Part shown: positions 6,692 to 7,240 of the stretch, piece after piece
Layout: each line of letters starts with the position of its first letter
Numbering within the stretch: the stretch's first letter is position 1
Assembly: GCA_017861495.1 (NCBI GenBank)
Contig: JAGFXW010000134.1
Span: forward strand, 1-7,240
DNA length: 7,240 nt
Origin: Bacillota bacterium
GTDB taxonomy: Bacteria; Bacillota_C; Negativicutes; CTSoil-072
Direction of reading: 5' to 3'
The notes under the pieces: model-generated
Told to the model about the DNA's origin: nothing
Seen by the model: the letters and a program-made list of their open reading frames with translations, nothing else
Databases searched by the model: none
Position numbers and translations under genes: made by a program

Positions 6692-7240
6692 ATGAAATAT
6701 TGGCTGACCAGTTTATTATTCCTTTTTCTGGCATATTCGCCGGTCAATGGGTTTGCCGGAGCGCTGGAGGATTATGAAGAAGCCCGTAAAATCTATATTG
6801 CCGCTGGAGCAAAGTTGACCGTTATATCCAAGCAGAGGGGCGTAGCGGTGCCCGTTTTCTAGTGGCGAAAAAAATGCATCCGGATGCTTTTCCGGTCTAT
6901 ATTGTAGCTGTTGTCGGGACAGAAAACGGCAAGGATGTAAAAATTGATCTAAAGGTTGATAAAGTTTATTTTGCCGGCAGCAATATCGAGGAATTTGCGA
7001 GCAATGCCGACAAAAAAGATGTACCCGATACAGAACCTAAAGTTCACAGAGGATTTAATGAATTTGTACAAGCCGGTCCAGCAGCTGTCTTGCAGAATCC
7101 TCACAGTGTTCGCCTGTCGCTGCCGGATCTTCTCCGGGCCGATAAAAATTCGAAAGTATACCTTGTTGGCCATAGTTTGGGTGGTGCGGCGGCAATTTTG
7201 ACCGGAGCTAGACTTATCAGTATGGGGATTGATCCGGCCC
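6692..7240 (+). pseudogene. Class 3 lipase-like secreted hydrolase, reading frame broken, 3' end outside window
   Basis: ATG at 6692 has a good ribosome site (AAGGTG 6680-6685, 6 bases away) and begins a signal peptide (MKYWLTSLLFLFLAYSPVNGFA). This frame stops at TAG 6860-6862 after 56 residues. The rest of the gene continues in the frame one base back: from about 6814 it reads VDRYIQAEGRSGARFLVAKK, then VYIVAVVGTENGKDVKIDLKVDKVYFAG, KVHRGFNEFV and the nucleophile elbow GHSLGG (Ser codon 7174-7176), and it stays open to base 7240. Such residues are typical of the lipase class 3 alpha/beta-hydrolase fold, which acts on acylglycerol or other esters outside the cytoplasm. Both frames are open only between 6790 and 6859, so the shift lies there. 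It may be a true mutation (perhaps a small deletion) or a sequencing error. If it is real, only a protein starting at GTG 6862 or ATG 6874, lacking the signal peptide, could be made. It follows sbcC by 47 bases and may be co-transcribed. The Asp and His of the triad lie beyond the window. Confidence 0.75.

Noticed and set aside
6868..6874. Run of seven A as a possible programmed frameshift site for the lipase gene
   Set aside because: It lies after the TAG at 6860-6862 of the upstream frame, so ribosomes in that frame would have ended before reaching it.
6956..7201. 81-codon plus-strand ORF inside the lipase region
   Set aside because: It is out of phase with the frame encoding VGTENG...GHSLGG, which clearly carries the conserved domain.
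1..7240. CRISPR array, tRNA, rRNA, phage or integrase signals
   Set aside because: No regularly spaced repeats, no cloverleaf or rRNA sequence recognised, and no transposase or integrase motif on either strand.

Overview
The window (about 47% G+C by eye) looks like the chromosome of an anaerobic Firmicute. The evidence is a pyruvate:ferredoxin oxidoreductase end, a LexA with Bacillus-type operator sequences, a small LysM gene divergent from lexA (the arrangement of lexA/yneA in Bacillus), and strong AGGAGG-type ribosome binding sites. The feel of the proteins and of the intergenic repeat suggests Negativicutes (Sporomusa/Pelosinus relatives), but that placement is from memory and was not tested.

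Layout. 1-741: the C-terminal 246 residues of a pyruvate:ferredoxin/flavodoxin oxidoreductase, closed by a textbook intrinsic terminator (752-787). 795-1077: a non-coding, nested inverted-repeat element (MITE-like) with 17-bp imperfect terminal repeats, a second internal inverted pair and a 72-nt central palindrome. 1169-1786 (minus): lexA. 1787-2004: a divergent control region with two promoters and three LexA-box-like sites. 2005-2265: a secreted or membrane-anchored LysM miniprotein that resembles the SOS cell-division inhibitor YneA. 2306-2346: an unexplained hairpin. 2425-3582 and 3579-6644: sbcD and sbcC, overlapping by ATGA, encoding the Mre11/Rad50-like nuclease-ATPase complex. 6692-7240: a class 3 lipase-like gene with a signal peptide; its reading frame is broken near 6790-6859 and it runs off the window.

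How it fits together. The centre of the window is a DNA-damage neighbourhood. LexA should repress itself and the LysM gene through the shared intergenic operators. On damage, RecA-stimulated LexA self-cleavage would release both, with the LysM protein a candidate division inhibitor. The SbcCD complex just downstream processes hairpins and blocked DNA ends. A long palindrome lies about 1.4 kb from the gene for the nuclease family that attacks such structures; this is a curiosity, not evidence of a link. I see no CRISPR array, tRNA, rRNA, integrase or transposase, and no convincing new multi-gene system. The items most worth following are the palindromic element, the LexA divergon and the broken lipase gene.
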